Positions 6,917-12,055 of a DNA stretch of 12,055 nucleotides are shown here, piece by piece. The DNA lies in the NCBI GenBank assembly GCA_034678405.1, contig JAXDBW010000010.1:1-12055 (forward strand), given 5' to 3'. Made by a program: the position numbers and the translations under genes. The notes beneath the pieces are model-generated. The model did not search any database and had not been told where the DNA came from. It was given only the letters and a program-made list of their open reading frames with translations. Positions within the stretch are counted from its first letter, which is position 1. Each line of letters starts with the position of its first letter. Source of the stretch: JAXDBW01 sp034678405 (GTDB lineage Bacteria > Patescibacteriota > Patescibacteriia > UBA10025 > JAHIVO01).

Positions 6917-7088
6917 GCGGGCCATTACGCACTCCGGACTTCGTGATCTCAGACTTGCTGAGCCCACTCCGCCCTCCGCGCGTATGTCCCTTTCCCCAAA
7001 AAATGCCGTGCATTTTTCGGGGCCCCGAATGCTAATAAGCACATCTTTAATAATATAGCCACATACTTTCTGAAAAACCTGGGCTCGT
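6917..7088. other. Intergenic stretch with one long hairpin before tRNA-Thr
   Basis: A strong hairpin at 6994-7022: CCCC-A-AAAAATGC pairs with GCATTTTT-C-GGGG (one mismatch, loop CGT). No T-tract follows it, so it is not a standard terminator. TAATAT at 7051-7056 is a possible -10 for the tRNA-Thr/rpmG transcript, without a good -35. Otherwise nothing is recognisable. Confidence 0.45.
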
Positions 7089-7164
7089 GCCGGGATAGCT
7101 CAGCTGGTAGAGCAACTGTTTTGTAAACAGTAGGTCGGAGGTTCGAGTCCTCTTCCCGGCTCCA
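7089..7164 (+). tRNA. tRNA-Thr(TGT)
   Basis: Complete with encoded CCA. Acceptor GCCGGGA pairs with TCCCGGC. D-arm AGCTCAGCTGGTAGAGC, anticodon arm ACTGT-TTTGTAA-ACAGT (anticodon TGT), T-arm GGAGG-TTCGAGT-CCTCT, discriminator T7161, CCA 7162-7164. The D-arm/anticodon block recurs in a broken copy 150 bp downstream. Confidence 0.95.
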
Positions 7165-7270
7165 GCCAGCTCAGGTGGGCCGAGGCCACGAGTAACGCAA
7201 AAAGTTTTGCGTTACGAGCAGCCGAGGCGGGCATAGCGATATCGCCAACGGCGATCGCGAAGCCCCGGAA
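7165..7270 (+). repeat. Hairpin element between intact and broken tRNA-Thr
   Basis: Contains an 11-bp perfect stem (7192-7202 with 7205-7215, GTAACGCAAAA and its complement) and a compound hairpin GGGC-ATA-GCGA ... TCGC-GAA-GCCC (7229-7239/7255-7265) enclosing ATCGCC/GGCGAT (7241-7246/7250-7255). It ends GCCCCGGAAGA (7262-7272), nearly identical to GCCCCGGACGA (7867-7877) in the tRNA-Trp unit, which marks the two as related elements. Its first bases (AGCTCAG at 7168-7174, then GTGG) resemble a tRNA D-arm 5' side. Confidence 0.6.
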
Positions 7271-7325
7271 GAGCAACTGTTTTGTAAACAGTAGGTCGTC
7301 GGTTCGAATCCGACCGTTGGCTCCA
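7270..7325 (+). pseudogene. Broken second tRNA-Thr(TGT)
   Basis: AGAGCAACTGTTTTGTAAAC and onward repeats the D-stem 3' strand, anticodon arm (TGT) and variable region of the intact tRNA-Thr. It then has its own T-arm GTCGG-TTCGAAT-CCGAC, acceptor strand CGTTGGC (7315-7321), discriminator T and CCA (7323-7325). A matching acceptor GCCAACG exists at 7244-7250, but the bases between it and GAGC (7251-7270) are element sequence, lacking TAGCTCAG and the D-loop GG. No normal D-arm can form. It is probably a disrupted gene; a bizarre functional tRNA is less likely. Confidence 0.7.
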
Positions 7326-7343
7326 GACTAATATAACATCACT

Positions 7344-7499
7344 ATGTCACAAGACAATCTCATAAAATTCGAATGCACCGAGTGTCATCGGATCAACTAT
7401 CATTCACGGAAAAATAAGAAGCTCCTGAAGGATAGGATTGAGCTGAAAAAATACTGCAAGTGGTGCAAAAAACACACTGTCCACAAGGAAACAAAGTAG
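7344..7499 (+). CDS. rpmG: 50S ribosomal protein bL33
   Basis: 51 residues, beginning MSQDNLIKFECTECHR and ending HKETK. The sequence has the bL33 zinc ribbon C11-x2-C14 ... C38-x2-C41, the NYHSRKNKK segment, the conserved RIELKKYC stretch and the terminal KHTVHKETK typical of the family. It begins 18 bp after the broken tRNA-Thr without a clear Shine-Dalgarno sequence, so it is probably read from a common tRNA-rpmG transcript. Length and composition are normal for the family. The tRNA-Thr / rpmG / tRNA-Trp order is common in bacteria. Confidence 0.95.
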   Translation: MSQDNLIKFECTECHRINYHSRKNKKLLKDRIELKKYCKWCKKHTVHKETK

Positions 7500-7547
7500 C
7501 AGGTGTCTGGTAAATGATTTCATTTGTTTATCACTGGTTGTGGATGC

Positions 7548-7648
7548 ACAATTTCTAATTTCTAATGCCGAATTTCTAAAGCGTTTGATAATTTAGAGTT
7601 AAAGATTAGAACTTGCTTGGGATTTAGAAATTAGATATTGAAAAATTA
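7548..7648. repeat. AT-rich inverted-repeat element (AATTTCTAATTTCTAA type)
   Basis: AATTTCTAATTTCTAAT (7550-7566) and a further AATTTCTAAA are mirrored at the far side by TTTAGAAATTAGATATTG (7623-7640) and AAAAATT, with an AT-rich centre. The two halves are imperfect reverse complements. I recall similar dispersed repeats from Patescibacteria intergenic regions, but could not check. It lies between rpmG and tRNA-Trp and encodes nothing. Confidence 0.6.
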
Positions 7649-7655
7649 TTCATGT

Positions 7656-7727
7656 GGGGGTGTAGTGTCAATGGTAGCACGACGGTCTCCAAAACCGTAA
7701 GTCAGGGTTCAAATCCTTGCGCCCCTG
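7656..7727 (+). tRNA. tRNA-Trp(CCA)
   Basis: Acceptor GGGGGTG pairs with CGCCCCT (7720-7726; terminal G-T, one internal T-G). D-arm GTGT/GCAC, anticodon arm ACGGT-CTCCAAA-ACCGT (anticodon CCA), T-arm CAGGG-TTCAAAT-CCTTG, discriminator G7727. Unlike the Tyr and Thr genes here, the 3' CCA is not encoded (TAT follows), so CCA-adding activity is needed. Its last 17 bp recur downstream. Confidence 0.95.
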
Positions 7728-7895
7728 TATCGCGATCTCATGAAGGATCATGGTGGCTGATGCTCATCATGGCTTTTTGCGCTCATCGAATTTGAACGGG
7801 CAGCAGCGAACATGGAATAGAGTGACGCAGTGAGCGCCGATGGGGTGCCAGTGGCACGCCATCGCTGCCCCGGACGAAAATCCTTGCGCCCCCTG
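7728..7895 (+). repeat. tRNA-Trp 3'-end unit (hairpin element plus copy)
   Basis: The tRNA-Trp end AAATCCTTGCGCCCCTG (7711-7727) recurs at 7878-7895 with one extra C. The unit has an inverted T-loop GAATTTGAAC (7788-7797), stem GGGCAGC/GCTGCCC (7798-7804/7864-7870) and an inner hairpin CGATGG-G-GTGCC / GGCAC-G-CCATCG (7838-7849/7853-7864, loop AGT). It then has CGGACGA and the copy. The layout matches the first tRNA-Tyr unit. No gene is visible. Confidence 0.75.
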
Positions 7896-7923
7896 ACAAA
7901 GAAGCACATCGCATGACGAGGTG

Positions 7924-7937
7924 TTTTTTGGTATACT
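7924..7937 (+). promoter_or_regulatory. Extended -10 promoter of the multicopper oxidase
   Basis: TTTTTTGGTATACT, with TATACT at 7932-7937 and TG at 7929-7930 one base before it. No convincing -35 is placed 17 bp upstream. The start point would be near 7944. The same 14-mer precedes the flavodoxin operon. Confidence 0.7.
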
Positions 7938-7970
7938 ATCTATTGCATATTATTCTCAATAGTATATATT

Positions 7971-9389
7971 GTGGCTACTACATACGCAAAACGATACTTC
8001 GGAGCAGGAATTGGCATGGGAGTTATCCTGGTTGCTGGGGCTATTGGGGTGAGCATATGGCAATCTGATTCTCCCCGAGAGAATAGTCAAGACAAATTCA
8101 CCCGTGAATTTACTGGTTCATACGCTCGCGCAGCAGAGCACGCGGGTAACACAGTTGAAGTCACACTGCGCGCGTCAGCTACTAGCGTGGAGATTATCGA
8201 CGGAGTACAGACACATGTATGGGCATACAATGACCGTGTGCCGGGTCCAGACATACGAATTGCGCTCGGCGATACATTACGGGTAACGCTAGCCAATGAC
8301 CTCAACCAGCCCACCACTATTCACTGGCACGGCGTCAGAGTTCCCAACGCCATGGATGGCGTGCCCGGCGTTACTCAGTCAGCAGTTGGACCCGGAGATA
8401 CGTTTGTGTACGAATTTACCCCACCTGATGCGGGAACGTTTTGGTTCCATCCGCATGTGCGCGGAAGTGAACAAGTCGAGCATGGGCTCTACGGCACACT
8501 CGTCGTGGAAGATGAGTATGCAGATCAATACTCACAAGACATTGTATGGGTCCTGGATGACTGGCTGCTCCAGGAAGATGGCCAGCTCTATCCGCAGTTT
8601 AATACCCGACATGATTTGGTACACGATGGTCGCTGGGGCAACGTTATTACAGTGAACGGATCTCCGTCCGAGGAGTTCAGGGCAGCACCGGGTGAACGGA
8701 TACGTCTCCGGCTCGTGAATGCTTCGAATGGGCGGGTCTATACTCCCGATTTTGGCAGTCTCAATGCATCTATCATCGCGGTGGATGGGATGCTGGTGGG
8801 AGCAGCTTTTGCACCAGGTGATTTCGAGCTTGCACCCGGCAATAGAATAGATATTGACATCACCGTTCCTGAAGTGGGTACGTATCCTATCGTCGATCGA
8901 TTTGCTGGTCGGTACAATCCGCTGGGGAGTATACGTGCGGACGGGAGCGCAGTCACGACGCCTGATTTTGCTATCCCGCTGGCCGCGCATATGCCAGCGT
9001 GGCAGGGAGCGGCTGATAGCACTCCTGATCTGGTGTATGAGCTGGATGCACGCGTGGGTGGCCCGTACGGAGTATCATGGACGCTTAATAATGAAGCCTT
9101 TCCTGATAGTACTGAGCGTAGGCTGGAGCTGGATACATTTCAGGTCGTGCGGTTTGATAATGCATCGACTCGGCTGCATCCAATGCATTTACATGGTCAA
9201 TTCTTCAAGGTCATCGTTCGTAATGGCAATCCTGTCGACGAGCCATACTGGCGCGATACAGTCCTCGTCAATCCTCAAGAGACGATAGATGTAGCGTTGG
9301 TGCCGACGGAGGAGGGATCATGGGCGCTACACTGTCATGTATTAGAGCATGCCGAGGCTGGTATGATGACTACGGTTAACGTGTCATAA
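7971..9389 (+). CDS. Multicopper oxidase, membrane-anchored or exported
   Basis: 472 residues from a GTG start; an alternative ATG at 8016 has a better Shine-Dalgarno (GGAGCAGGA) but would drop the basic KR preceding the hydrophobic helix (about 10-30). Three cupredoxin domains are indicated by all four copper motifs: H118-W-H120-G, H160-P-H162, H403-PM-H406-L-H408 and H454-C455-H456-xxx-H460-xxxx-M465. These supply the type 1 site (H403, C455, H460, axial M465) and the trinuclear cluster. The enzyme oxidises a substrate (Cu(I), Fe(II), Mn(II) or phenolics) and reduces oxygen to water outside the membrane. No twin-arginine is seen. It has its own promoter; an iron/manganese transporter operon follows, which favours a metal oxidase role, as inference. 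Confidence 0.93.
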   Translation: MATTYAKRYFGAGIGMGVILVAGAIGVSIWQSDSPRENSQDKFTREFTGSYARAAEHAGNTVEVTLRASATSVEIIDGVQTHVWAYNDRVPGPDIRIALGDTLRVTLANDLNQPTTIHWHGVRVPNAMDGVPGVTQSAVGPGDTFVYEFTPPDAGTFWFHPHVRGSEQVEHGLYGTLVVEDEYADQYSQDIVWVLDDWLLQEDGQLYPQFNTRHDLVHDGRWGNVITVNGSPSEEFRAAPGERIRLRLVNASNGRVYTPDFGSLNASIIAVDGMLVGAAFAPGDFELAPGNRIDIDITVPEVGTYPIVDRFAGRYNPLGSIRADGSAVTTPDFAIPLAAHMPAWQGAADSTPDLVYELDARVGGPYGVSWTLNNEAFPDSTERRLELDTFQVVRFDNASTRLHPMHLHGQFFKVIVRNGNPVDEPYWRDTVLVNPQETIDVALVPTEEGSWALHCHVLEHAEAGMMTTVNVS

Positions 9390-9428
9390 TCTATGTATCT
9401 ACCTGTATATTTGTCGTCGAGTAAAGCA

Positions 9429-9442
9429 TTTTTTGGTATACT
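9429..9442 (+). promoter_or_regulatory. Extended -10 promoter of the flavodoxin operon
   Basis: TTTTTTGGTATACT, with TATACT at 9437-9442, identical over 14 bp to the element before the multicopper oxidase. The start point near 9449 would leave a leader of about 25 nt before the flavodoxin ATG. Confidence 0.7.
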
Positions 9443-9474
9443 TATTCCATTCTTGATTGACTCTATGAAATACC

Positions 9475-9936
9475 ATGAAAACCATCGTCATTAATGATTC
9501 CCACTATGGAAATACCGAGCAGATAGCTCGGGCCATCGCTACCGGAGCTGGGGGACACGCTATCCGTGCTACTCAGGAGGAGGCGGTTAATTGGGATGAG
9601 GTGGGCGTCATTATAGTCGGTTCACCCACCCAGGGTGGTCGTCCGACCGAGGTTGTCCAGCATTTCCTCGCGCGCATCCCAGATCATGTATTGCGTGGGA
9701 AGACCGTGGCCGCTTTTGATACGAGATTTGAAGAGGCATCTCAAAAGTTCCCTCTCCGCATGCTTATGAAAACAATTAAGTATGCCGCAGAAAAGACAGA
9801 AAGTGCATTAATCGCCCGCGGAGGAGTATCAGCTGGTGCGATGGGCTTCATCGTCACTGGCAAAGAAGGTCCACTCAAGCGCGGTGAACTGGAACGGGCA
9901 AAAGAGTGGGGACGGACTCTGGTCAAATCATCATGA
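9475..9936 (+). CDS. Flavodoxin-like protein
   Basis: 153 residues. The FMN phosphate-binding loop is at 9-16 (S-H-Y-G-N-T-E-Q), followed by the second strand-loop IIVGSPTQGG (about 46-55) and AFDTRFEE (about 85-92), matching the three loops of the flavodoxin fold. It would carry electrons through bound FMN in the cytoplasm. Flavodoxin-domain proteins of this form also occur with protoporphyrinogen or metal redox systems. The ATG at 9475 is kept although no Shine-Dalgarno is seen; a nearby ATG at 9464 is out of frame. The stop overlaps the next gene by 4 bp (ATGA). A redox partner for metal metabolism is suggested by context only. Confidence 0.85.
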   Translation: MKTIVINDSHYGNTEQIARAIATGAGGHAIRATQEEAVNWDEVGVIIVGSPTQGGRPTEVVQHFLARIPDHVLRGKTVAAFDTRFEEASQKFPLRMLMKTIKYAAEKTESALIARGGVSAGAMGFIVTGKEGPLKRGELERAKEWGRTLVKSS

Positions 9937-10427
9937 ACGTCGTTGACTCATTAACCCATTTTCCCGATGCTGCCGCCGGACTCCAACTCCGGAAGCACCG
10001 CCTCGGCCAGCAGTTTGATATTGAGAATGCTGGCCGGTTTAGCATATTTCGTGAAACTATCCAGACCAAACCACTCGACGCTGAGCCGGTGGTTCTCGTC
10101 ATTGGCTTTCGCCTGAAGCTTATCAAGTCGATTACTGTGCTGCATTGGCTATTCCAGCGGTTGTGTATCATCACTACTCCGTTTTGGGCTGGGCTCAGTG
10201 GATTTCGCACGAAGCTCTGGATGGTAAACCCGACAACACAGGACTACATGGGTATCTATGAGTGGCGGGGGGTAGATAATGCGCAGGGGTATATTCATTT
10301 CCTGGTGCCCATCCTCCAGATATTTGCTATTCACTCATCCATCTGGCATCGGACGTATGAGCACCAAGATCTCGAGCAATACCTCCAGTCGCGGCAGGTC
10401 GTGGAGCATGATACAATACAGTCATGA
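9933..10427 (+). CDS. Unknown protein in flavodoxin-transporter operon
   Basis: 164 residues from ATG 9933, chosen over an upstream in-frame ATG (9906) because it overlaps the flavodoxin stop as ATGA, and the gene's own stop overlaps the transporter start in the same way. The middle region (EPVVLVIGFRLK, then a hydrophobic segment, then FRTKLWMVNPTTQDYMGIYEW) recalls dimeric alpha/beta-barrel proteins of the YdhR/monooxygenase type, where a strand ending in G-x-Y-x-W is common. This resemblance is weak. FLVPILQIFAIHSSIW near 130-145 is hydrophobic but probably not a membrane helix. Tight coupling implies it acts with its two neighbours. Confidence 0.7.
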   Translation: MNVVDSLTHFPDAAAGLQLRKHRLGQQFDIENAGRFSIFRETIQTKPLDAEPVVLVIGFRLKLIKSITVLHWLFQRLCIITTPFWAGLSGFRTKLWMVNPTTQDYMGIYEWRGVDNAQGYIHFLVPILQIFAIHSSIWHRTYEHQDLEQYLQSRQVVEHDTIQS

Positions 10428-11119
10428 CGAAATATAACCACACTTCTGTCCAGTCCTCGAGCGCTTCATTGCGTGAGGTTGTGTTTGGCATGGAGGACGG
10501 TATGGTGTCGACCCTCGGGGCAGTGACCGGTATCGCGATTGGCAGTCAGGATCACTTTACGGTTATTCTGGCAGGCATGGTTATTATCGCCGTTGAGTCT
10601 ATCTCTATGGGAGTGGGCTCATATCTCGCAAATCGCTCCGAACTCGATATGCGGCGGCGCTACATGCGCGAGGAAAAAGAAGAAATTCGAGAGTATCCAG
10701 GTGAAGAGCGTAGAGAATTAACCGATATGTTTATTCGGGACGGGTGGCCTGAGGATCTCGCACATACCATGACTGCGGCAGCGAGTCGAGATAAGAAACT
10801 TATGTTGAAAGAAATGGCCTACCGCGAGCTGCATATCATTCCTAGTGATGAATCGCATCCACTGGGCAATGGGCTCAAGATGTTCGGGTCATATATTATC
10901 GGGGGAATGGTGCCGCTTATTGGGTATTTTCTTTTGACTGTGGATCGGGCGATGCCCGTTTCTATCATTGTTACTCTCCTGGGCCTCTTTGGTCTCGGCA
11001 TGGCCACAACCCGATTTACAAAAAAAGCTTGGTGGCGTTCGGGTTTGCGCATGTTGGCGCTCGGGGGTACCGCCATGGTCATTGGACTTATCGTCGGTGA
11101 ACTGGTGCGGGTGAATTAG
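10424..11119 (+). CDS. VIT1/CCC1-family iron/manganese transporter
   Basis: 231 residues. The N-terminus REVVFGMEDGMVSTLGAVTG is the VIT1/CCC1 signature of the first helix, followed by a second helix with ESISMGVGSYLA. A charged cytosolic insert (about 72-145, rich in E, R and K, with MREEKEEIREYPGEERREL) matches the metal-binding domain of VIT proteins. Three further hydrophobic helices lie at about 149-168, 174-196 and 207-228. The family moves Fe2+ or Mn2+ out of the cytoplasm, often by H+ antiport. It overlaps the unknown gene by 4 bp (ATGA) and ends the operon. Together with the multicopper oxidase it suggests metal detoxification. Confidence 0.9.
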   Translation: MTKYNHTSVQSSSASLREVVFGMEDGMVSTLGAVTGIAIGSQDHFTVILAGMVIIAVESISMGVGSYLANRSELDMRRRYMREEKEEIREYPGEERRELTDMFIRDGWPEDLAHTMTAAASRDKKLMLKEMAYRELHIIPSDESHPLGNGLKMFGSYIIGGMVPLIGYFLLTVDRAMPVSIIVTLLGLFGLGMATTRFTKKAWWRSGLRMLALGGTAMVIGLIVGELVRVN

Positions 11120-11144
11120 ATCGGGTGAACAGCTTGACAGAATA

Positions 11145-11153
11145 TGGTATACT
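11145..11153 (+). promoter_or_regulatory. Extended -10 promoter of the pilin genes
   Basis: TGGTATACT (TATACT at 11148-11153), the third instance of this core in the window. A TTGACA at 11134-11139 is only 8 bp away and cannot act as its -35. The leader would run from about 11160 to the prepilin start. Confidence 0.65.
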
Positions 11154-11177
11154 AAGCCTCGTATGGAGGATGGTTTC

Positions 11178-11624
11178 ATGTACCAACGAAACAAAAAAAT
11201 AAACGGTTTTACCTTGGTTGAGGTTTTAATTACCGTTGCTCTATTTGCGATCCTGGCGGGTTTTGCGGCGCCCGCGTTTTCCTCATATCAGCTGCGCAAT
11301 GATGTCGATATCGCCTCTATCACCCTGGCTCAGAGTGTACGTCGGGCCCAGGCTCTCGCGATGGGAGTGGATGGGGACAGTCAGTGGGGTGTCGCGGTCG
11401 CACCGGGTGCGGTCACTATATTTCGAGGAGACACATTTGCTACGCGAGATACAGACTATGATGAAGTGATTGACCTCAACCCAAACGTTTCAGTCACCGG
11501 CCTGGCTGAAGTTACTTTTGCCAAATTGACCGGCGATCCGAGCACAACGGGAGATGTGACGTTTAGCGCCAACGCCCGAACAGTAACCGTGACCATCACC
11601 GGTCAGGGAGTGGTGGACTACTAA
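11178..11624 (+). CDS. Type IV prepilin / GspH-FimT-like pseudopilin
   Basis: 148 residues from ATG 11178, preferred to ATG 11163 because GGAGG at 11166-11170 is 7 bp before it and because it leaves a normal 10-residue basic leader (MYQRNKKING). Prepilin peptidase would cut after G10. The mature protein begins FTLVEVLITVALFAILAGFAAPAF, with the conserved E5 and hydrophobic helix. A GspH-like beta-domain follows (SITLAQSVRRAQALAMG). It is exported and assembled into a pilus or pseudopilus. The next prepilin starts 2 bp after the stop, so this opens an operon. Confidence 0.88.
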   Translation: MYQRNKKINGFTLVEVLITVALFAILAGFAAPAFSSYQLRNDVDIASITLAQSVRRAQALAMGVDGDSQWGVAVAPGAVTIFRGDTFATRDTDYDEVIDLNPNVSVTGLAEVTFAKLTGDPSTTGDVTFSANARTVTVTITGQGVVDY

Positions 11625-11626
11625 CT

Positions 11627-12055
11627 ATGCACTGGTCACGTTCACAATCAGGTATATCCCTCGTCGAGATATTAGTGGCCGGCGGTATTTTTGCGTTAGT
11701 TATTTCCGCCCTGATCGGATCGTACCTCACTGGTCAGGAATCTACGGCCCTGGCTGGCACTCGTGAACGCGCCGTGCTTCTCGCTGACGAAGGGATTGAA
11801 GCAGCCCGAAGTATTCGCGACGGCGGGTGGAATAATCTCACTGATGGTACATATGGCTTGGTACTCGCCGGCGATGTTTGGACTCTCAGCGGTAGTAGTG
11901 ATGTCACTGATATTTTTACGCGGTCAGTGACCATCTCAACTATTAGTGACACGGCTAAGGACGTAGTAGTCGATGTGGACTGGCGGCAAAACGGTCAGCG
12001 GTCTGGCTCGATTTCGATGGAGACACGACTGACTGACTGGCAGCTCCCCGCTATG
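11627..12055 (+). CDS. Type IV prepilin-like protein (3' end outside window)
   Basis: 143 codons are visible, and the frame is open at the right edge. A short basic leader (MHWSRSQSG) precedes the prepilin helix ISLVEILVAGGIFALVISALIG, again with G at -1 and E at +5. The body RERAVLLADEGIEAARSIRDGGWNNL is the type IV pilin modification-like pattern of PilV/GspI-type minor pilins ('a-edA-ea-rsIR...w'). It follows the first prepilin by 2 bp, so the two are co-transcribed minor pilins. No lone function can be assigned. Confidence 0.85.
   Translation, partial: MHWSRSQSGISLVEILVAGGIFALVISALIGSYLTGQESTALAGTRERAVLLADEGIEAARSIRDGGWNNLTDGTYGLVLAGDVWTLSGSSDVTDIFTRSVTISTISDTAKDVVVDVDWRQNGQRSGSISMETRLTDWQLPAM

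Noticed and set aside
6994..7022. Rho-independent terminator before tRNA-Thr
   Set aside because: The stem is strong, but no T-tract follows on either strand.
6212..7058. Long open frames on both strands across 6212-7058 (up to 276 codons)
   Set aside because: They cross tRNA-Tyr and the hairpin/tRNA-end units, overlap one another on both strands, have low-complexity Arg/Ser/Pro-rich translations and show no family signature.
6352..7895. CRISPR array
   Set aside because: The repeated pieces are tRNA 3' ends, differ between tRNAs, have 89-209 bp spacing and no uniform repeat-spacer rhythm; no cas genes are visible.
8104..9288. Overlapping frames inside the multicopper oxidase gene
   Set aside because: They are out-of-frame shadows of a complete, motif-bearing oxidase.
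9933..11119. Recoding of TGA to glycine (as in some Patescibacteria)
   Set aside because: TGA ends several genes exactly at ATGA overlaps, so it functions as a stop.
11134..11153. TTGACA as the -35 of the pilin promoter
   Set aside because: Only 8 bp separate it from the -10, far from the usual 16-18.

Overview
The window joins an accessory island (left half, about 1-6369) to a tRNA/ribosomal-protein neighbourhood and a metal/redox plus pilin region (right half). A Patescibacteria (CPR)-like host is my best guess. The reasons are an AT-rich 'ATTTCTAATTTCTAA / TTAGAAATTAGA' inverted repeat of a kind I recall from such genomes, a recurring TGGTATACT extended -10 promoter, and a compact set of 4-bp overlapping genes. 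TGA is an ordinary stop codon here (flavodoxin, ORF 9933, the HTH gene), which argues against the Gracilibacteria/SR1 code. The assignment is inferred from pattern, not from a marker phylogeny.

Left part. The end of a type III-like restriction helicase-nuclease (2-2602) faces two minus-strand genes: an AlbA_2/Schlafen-type protein and a small membrane protein. After a structured 470-nt intergenic region comes a two-gene operon: a phBC6A51-like HTH protein and a tyrosine recombinase. It has its own promoter, a palindromic operator over the -10 element, and a folded leader RNA ending in a rho-independent terminator. Just past the recombinase, at 6330-6369, lies the 3' half of a tRNA-Thr(GGT) beginning at the anticodon. 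This is the expected right attachment end of an island inserted in a tRNA anticodon loop. The restriction and AlbA_2 genes are then its cargo.

Middle part (6330-7895). Intact tRNA-Tyr(GTA), tRNA-Thr(TGT) and tRNA-Trp(CCA) genes, a bL33 gene (rpmG, 51 aa) and two broken tRNA-Thr copies are interleaved with short non-coding elements full of perfect hairpins. At the Thr(GGT), Tyr and Trp genes, the last 17-18 bp of the tRNA (T-arm 3' side plus acceptor strand) recurs downstream, once, twice and once respectively, each copy ending a unit of about 90-210 bp. The second tRNA-Thr(TGT) is interrupted by a related hairpin element. The Tyr and Trp units share a layout in which an inverted copy of the cognate T-loop precedes a hairpin and then the direct 3' copy. 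This looks like a family of tiny, non-autonomous elements that use tRNA 3' ends as integration sites, and it is the most unusual thing in the window.

Right part. A membrane-anchored multicopper oxidase (7971-9389) is followed by a translationally coupled flavodoxin / unknown / VIT1-CCC1 transporter operon (9475-11119). The oxidase and the flavodoxin operon are each preceded by the same 14-bp TTTTTTGGTATACT promoter. Together they suggest iron/manganese/copper handling. Two type IV prepilin-like genes then begin a pilus or pseudopilus operon that runs off the right edge.
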